Assembly: GCA_936941155.1 (NCBI GenBank)
Contig: CAKZJE010000101.1
Coordinates: 1-47,921 of the forward strand
Direction of reading: 5' to 3'
DNA from: an uncultured Methylomonas sp.
GTDB lineage: Bacteria; Pseudomonadota; Gammaproteobacteria; Methylococcales; Methylomonadaceae
DNA length: 47,921 nt
Shown here: piece by piece, positions 45,192 through 47,921 of the stretch
How the letters are laid out: each line of letters opens with the position of its first letter
Position numbering within the stretch: the first letter of the stretch is position 1
Position numbers and translations under genes: made by a program
Notes under the pieces: generated by a model
Database searches by the model: none
Seen by the model: only the letters and a program-made list of their open reading frames with translations
What the model was told of the DNA's origin: nothing

Positions 45192-45249
45192 TTGAATTTT
45201 GACCCGTTAGAAAGTTATTAGGCGAAAGCCGATAGCGTGGAGTTTTAAA
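45192..45249 (+). pseudogene. Orphan duplicate of the acnB 3' end
   Basis: 58 bp matching 44507-44564 at 53 of 58 positions. It would read LNFDPLESY, then a TAG where acnB has CAG, so it is decayed. It is followed directly by a terminator hairpin, which suggests that this is the original acnB end and that the sequence 44507-45191, holding higBA, was gained in between. Confidence 0.88.
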
Positions 45250-45254
45250 TTTTT

Positions 45255-45290
45255 CAGCCCGTATAAAGTGACTTTTATGCGGGCTGTTTT
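45255..45290 (+). terminator. Terminator after higBA / ancestral acnB terminator
   Basis: CAGCCCGTATAAAGT...ACTTTTATGCGGGCTG with a T-run on the plus side (TTTT) and AAATTTTT before it. It probably serves plus-strand acnB-higBA and lies at the end of the convergent RHH gene. Confidence 0.85.
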
Positions 45291-45292
45291 GC

Positions 45293-45517
45293 CTAATTCA
45301 TTAAGCCTTTAGCTTTATCAAGCAGTTCTAAACCGCGACTTGCGTTGCCTTGTCCGCGTTGAGCGCGAATCTCAAATTGTGTTTTTGAATCAAATTCTGC
45401 CAAAATCAGCGTTGTGACTTCATCCAGCAAATGATTGACGCTGATGCCTTTATTTTTAGCCAATGCTTTTAAGCGTTGATGTTTAGTATCAGCGATTCTT
45501 AACGTGACTACGCTCAT
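45293..45517 (-). CDS. Ribbon-helix-helix antitoxin
   Basis: 74 aa. N-terminal strand VVTLRIADTKHQRLKALAKN followed by helix-turn-helix GISVNHLLDEVTTLILAEF is a CopG/Arc-like RHH fold. The C-terminal tail (45-74) with RGQGNASRGLELLDKAKGLM would fit onto the toxin. ATG overlaps the PIN gene stop (ATGA), with AAGGAG inside the PIN gene. It should neutralise the PIN protein and repress the pair. Confidence 0.82.
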   Translation of the reverse strand: MSVVTLRIADTKHQRLKALAKNKGISVNHLLDEVTTLILAEFDSKTQFEIRAQRGQGNASRGLELLDKAKGLMN

Positions 45518-45972
45518 GGTTTGTCTCCTTGTAAAAACGTTTCGAGTGAGATAATGGAAATGTCGGGAAATAACAGCTCGCCACTTTTTAAATCTTTCAA
45601 GTTACGCGATACGATACATTGCGCATGACCCGCGACGGCTAATTCGATTAAATGGTTATCGCCTTCGTCTTTAAGATTGGGTCGCCAGCCGTAATAAATT
45701 TCTGTCCAGCGGCAACACGCCAAAAAGATGTCGAGTAATTCGTTACGTTCATTTTGGCTTAGATGGCAGTTTTTGAAAATGTCGGTGCGATTGATGACAT
45801 CACTGTATTCTGCAAACAAAGCCGCACCCATTAAAGGGGTATGGTTTGTGCGCAGCGCGGTAGGTTGGGGTGAGCTTGCGAACCCCAACAAAAACAACGA
45901 TATACCCGCAAATGTTGGGGTTCGTACCTCACCCCAACCTACAACTGCATCAATCGCAACATAAGACTTCAC
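45514..45972 (-). CDS. PIN-domain toxin with a palindrome-encoded insertion, possibly inactivated
   Basis: 152 aa. PIN_3/COG3744-like core: D8 at the end of the first strand, EYSDVI (about 55-60), the D-N pair in DEGDNHLIELAVAG (about 103-116) and a last strand ISIISLETFL. Between D8 and ALRTNHTPLMG lies residues 11-38 encoded by an 83-bp inverted repeat. PIN toxins normally read DTNVLVSALRS here, so the conserved Thr-Asn after the catalytic Asp is lost and the active site is probably disturbed. The frame has stayed open. The toxin gene comes before the antitoxin, the reverse of vapBC. Confidence 0.75.
   Translation of the reverse strand: MKSYVAIDAVVGWGEVRTPTFAGISLFLLGFASSPQPTALRTNHTPLMGAALFAEYSDVINRTDIFKNCHLSQNERNELLDIFLACCRWTEIYYGWRPNLKDEGDNHLIELAVAGHAQCIVSRNLKDLKSGELLFPDISIISLETFLQGDKP
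45860..45942. repeat. 83-bp inverted repeat GTAGGTTGGGGTGAG inside PIN gene
   Basis: Outer arms GTAGGTTGGGGTGAG and CTCACCCCAACCTAC are exact complements; inner arms AACCCCAACA and TGTTGGGGTT also pair, around an AT-rich centre. The family resembles GGTTGGG(T)-type repeats known from other bacterial genomes. Confidence 0.9.
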
Positions 45973-46093
45973 AGCGTTTTTCTACGGCGCATGTTGAAAG
46001 CATCAAAATCACAGCTTTTTCATCCAATTCGCACTTTATCGGTGGACATCATGTATGCCATTGAATTTCAAGTACAGCGCGTAACTTCTGTTC

Positions 46094-47626
46094 TTAATCA
46101 AGCAAACTTTTTTGCTCTCCGCCGTGCTGTTCTGCTTTTTTCACAACGTGAACTACGTTAGGCAATTCCATCACCGCACCCTGAAAAATATCATCAACAC
46201 AAACTACCTGAATTTTTGGATAGTCTTTGTTGATTAAGTTGTTATGATAATTGCCAAAGGCTTTGCTGGCTTTTACCAAATTAGGTGCGGGGTAAAGACA
46301 CAGAAAAATTCCACACGCTGCGCCTTCTCGCTCGACTACGCCATTAAGCTCATTAATCATCGAGGGCGTTAATGTTTTGCTGGATTTCACGCTAAACAAG
46401 GCTTTTTTGTTGATGATTTCGCCTTTATCGTCTCGGTCTGGCATGTAGGCAATGCCGTCAATGCCTTTGTCGCCGCCTTTCGTTTCATTAACAATCGCAC
46501 GATTTTTTGAGTAAGTGAGAATAATCCATTTTTCAAATTCTTTGCGAGTTCTATCATCTATTCTCTCAGCCAAAGCTTTTGCGCTTGCAAAGTCTTTGGG
46601 AACGCCATTTATTTCAACAGGTGCAGAAGATAATTGTTGCGTTTCTTTATCAATGATAGCTTGTGTAAAGTCGTAGCCGAAATTGTCTTGTAAACGTTTT
46701 AAAATCAATGAAATACTGCGATAAGTAATATCAATGCCTATCCATTTTCGATTTAATTTTTGAGCTACGGCAACCGTTGTACCGCAGCCGCAATAAGCAT
46801 CTAATATTAAATCGCCCTCATTACTGCTGGCATTAATAATACGTTCTAATAGCTTTTCGGGTTTTTGTGTTTCGTAACCTAAGCGTTCTTTTGCTGCCGG
46901 ATTGATAATTGACATTTCCCACCAATCAAACATAGGAACACCTTTGGAGTCCTCTGCTAAATTACTTGCTAATCTTTTTCCGTTACTATCAAAAACAGCT
47001 TGTTGTTTTTTTCCTTTCCATCGTTTTAGAGTTCCTTCTGACAAGGGTAAATATTGAGTATTAAAAATATTGTTATCCGATTTCGTATAAAAAAAGATAT
47101 TGTCATGATTACTGACAAATTGATTTTGAGTCACTGACCATTTTCTATAACACCAAACAATTTCATTTCTAAAAACACCACCGCGTTTACAAAATAAAGA
47201 GTCTAAAACTAATTTTAAATAATGCCCTGCGGTTGAGTCACAATGTAAATAAAAACTGCCTGTTGGCTTTAATACGCGATAAATCTCAGCAATACGCAAT
47301 GTCATACTCACTAAATAAGCCAATAAACTCCCTTTTCCTAATACAGATGTTAATCCGTTAATTAAATCTGCACATTGAGCAGTCAGGTTTTTATTTGTTC
47401 CACCAAGAATTTCATTTAATCCTTGTATTGCCATATCATCCCAAGTCCATGTATCAACAAATGCTTTTGCTGATGCTTTGTCTTCATCGCCCACATTATT
47501 ATAAATTTGGTTGTAATTGCGTTTAGAGTTAAACGGCGGGTCTATATAACATAAATCTATTGATTCAGTTTCAATATAATTTCTGAGAATATCTAAATTA
47601 TCACCGTAATAGATTTTATTTTTCAT
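46094..47626 (-). CDS. DNA methyltransferase fused to PD-(D/E)xK nuclease-like domain
   Basis: 510 aa. The N-terminal part (1-320) is an amino-methyltransferase with motif order IV then I: D29PPFNSKRNY, a target-recognition stretch, then D276AYCGCGTT with IGIDITYRS. The C-terminal part (about 360-480) has EFEKWIILTYSKN, GGDKGIDGIAY with D390, and FSVKS with K414, the Mrr/PD-(D/E)xK pattern. One chain could thus both modify and cut DNA. The site is unknown. Its ATG overlaps the stop of the upstream partial gene by 4 bp. Confidence 0.85.
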   Translation of the reverse strand: MKNKIYYGDNLDILRNYIETESIDLCYIDPPFNSKRNYNQIYNNVGDEDKASAKAFVDTWTWDDMAIQGLNEILGGTNKNLTAQCADLINGLTSVLGKGSLLAYLVSMTLRIAEIYRVLKPTGSFYLHCDSTAGHYLKLVLDSLFCKRGGVFRNEIVWCYRKWSVTQNQFVSNHDNIFFYTKSDNNIFNTQYLPLSEGTLKRWKGKKQQAVFDSNGKRLASNLAEDSKGVPMFDWWEMSIINPAAKERLGYETQKPEKLLERIINASSNEGDLILDAYCGCGTTVAVAQKLNRKWIGIDITYRSISLILKRLQDNFGYDFTQAIIDKETQQLSSAPVEINGVPKDFASAKALAERIDDRTRKEFEKWIILTYSKNRAIVNETKGGDKGIDGIAYMPDRDDKGEIINKKALFSVKSSKTLTPSMINELNGVVEREGAACGIFLCLYPAPNLVKASKAFGNYHNNLINKDYPKIQVVCVDDIFQGAVMELPNVVHVVKKAEQHGGEQKSLLD

Positions 47627-47921
47627 TTATTGCCTTCTGGTTTTTTTAAGCGTGTAACACCTGCTAAATAATATGATTCAATATAATCAACTTCTTCTTC
47701 ATATATTTCAATGCCAAGTAAAGAGTCAGGTCGAGAATTTAAAGTCTCATCAATAAAATCATCTAACTCCGCTTCATCAAACATGATTAAATCATCATGC
47801 TTAGGGAATTCTTTAACTTCAAAAATATGTGACCTAAATGGGTCTATAGCGTTTTTAAACCTGAGTGATAAAATAATATAATTAAAATATAAAGCGGTAC
47901 TTTTTATGGAGTTACTGAATT
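47623..47921 (-). CDS. 3' end of an unknown gene, truncated by window edge
   Basis: 98 codons are open to the edge and end in TGA, which overlaps the methyltransferase ATG (ATGA). The visible part is acidic: FEVKEFPKHDDLIMFDEAELDDFIDETL and IEIYEEEVDYIESYYLAGVT, ending in a short Lys/Arg-rich tail. I recognise no family. The 4-bp overlap makes it a coupled partner of the methyltransferase-nuclease, perhaps a specificity, control or accessory subunit. Confidence 0.75.
   Translation of the reverse strand, partial: FSNSIKSTALYFNYIILSLRFKNAIDPFRSHIFEVKEFPKHDDLIMFDEAELDDFIDETLNSRPDSLLGIEIYEEEVDYIESYYLAGVTRLKKPEGNK

Noticed and set aside
46051-46153. Plus-strand frame starting MYAIEFQ, like the N-terminus of some small antitoxins
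   Set aside because: After about nine residues it runs into the 3' end of the methyltransferase gene on the other strand and shows no further family match; at most a remnant.

Overview
The window is AT-rich gammaproteobacterial chromosome. A 619-aa PQQ methanol dehydrogenase of the lanthanide (XoxF) type, preceded by a long leader and written in even codon usage like a highly expressed gene, points to a methylotroph, plausibly a Methylococcales methanotroph. LptD-SurA, AmgK-MurU, YeiP, CcmAB, LpxD and AcnB fit a Gram-negative gammaproteobacterium. No methane monooxygenase gene is visible, so the order is an inference.

Layout. 1-2.8 kb is an accessory block, all on the minus strand: a membrane-anchored AlbA_2/Schlafen-like protein, a TenpIN-like type III toxin-antitoxin (two 53-nt RNA repeats, a terminator, then the toxin), and two unknown small proteins. 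2.8-7.1 kb holds a DAHP synthase-ThiSG operon, a six-EF-hand exported protein and MltB. 7.3-8.4 kb holds YeiP and a CYTH triphosphatase. 9-17 kb holds a cupredoxin-cytochrome c fusion, a DUF2905-like protein and a tight minus-strand series: spermidine synthase-like membrane protein, lpxD, a Septu-like ATPase/HNH pair, ccmA, ccmB. 17.3-19.1 kb holds purEK and tRNA-Phe. 19.5-25.4 kb holds an HD protein, a metalloprotease-DUF1566 lipoprotein, rpiA and a five-PAS diguanylate cyclase. 25.6-32.1 kb holds murU-amgK, divergent from lptD-surA, then a stand-alone DbpA-type RNA-binding domain. 32.4-35.2 kb holds trkA-trkH. 35.6-40 kb holds xoxF, a lipoprotein, a monohaem SoxA and a DHH phosphoesterase. 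40.7-47.9 kb holds a small unknown protein, an HDAC-family deacetylase, acnB, higBA bracketed by a duplicated acnB 3' end, a PIN/RHH toxin-antitoxin pair, a methyltransferase-endonuclease fusion and the 3' end of one more gene cut by the window edge.

The strongest cross-cutting signal is a dense population of short palindromic elements of about ten sequence families. Most sit between genes, some are joined end to end, and four lie inside open reading frames (acnB once, the spermidine synthase-like gene twice, the PIN toxin once), where they are translated. The second theme is dispersed defence: type III TA, Septu-like pair, HigBA, PIN/RHH and a possible restriction-modification fusion, with the Septu-like pair fitted almost without spacer into a housekeeping gene series.

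All calls come from reading the sequence and recalled family motifs; no database search was run.
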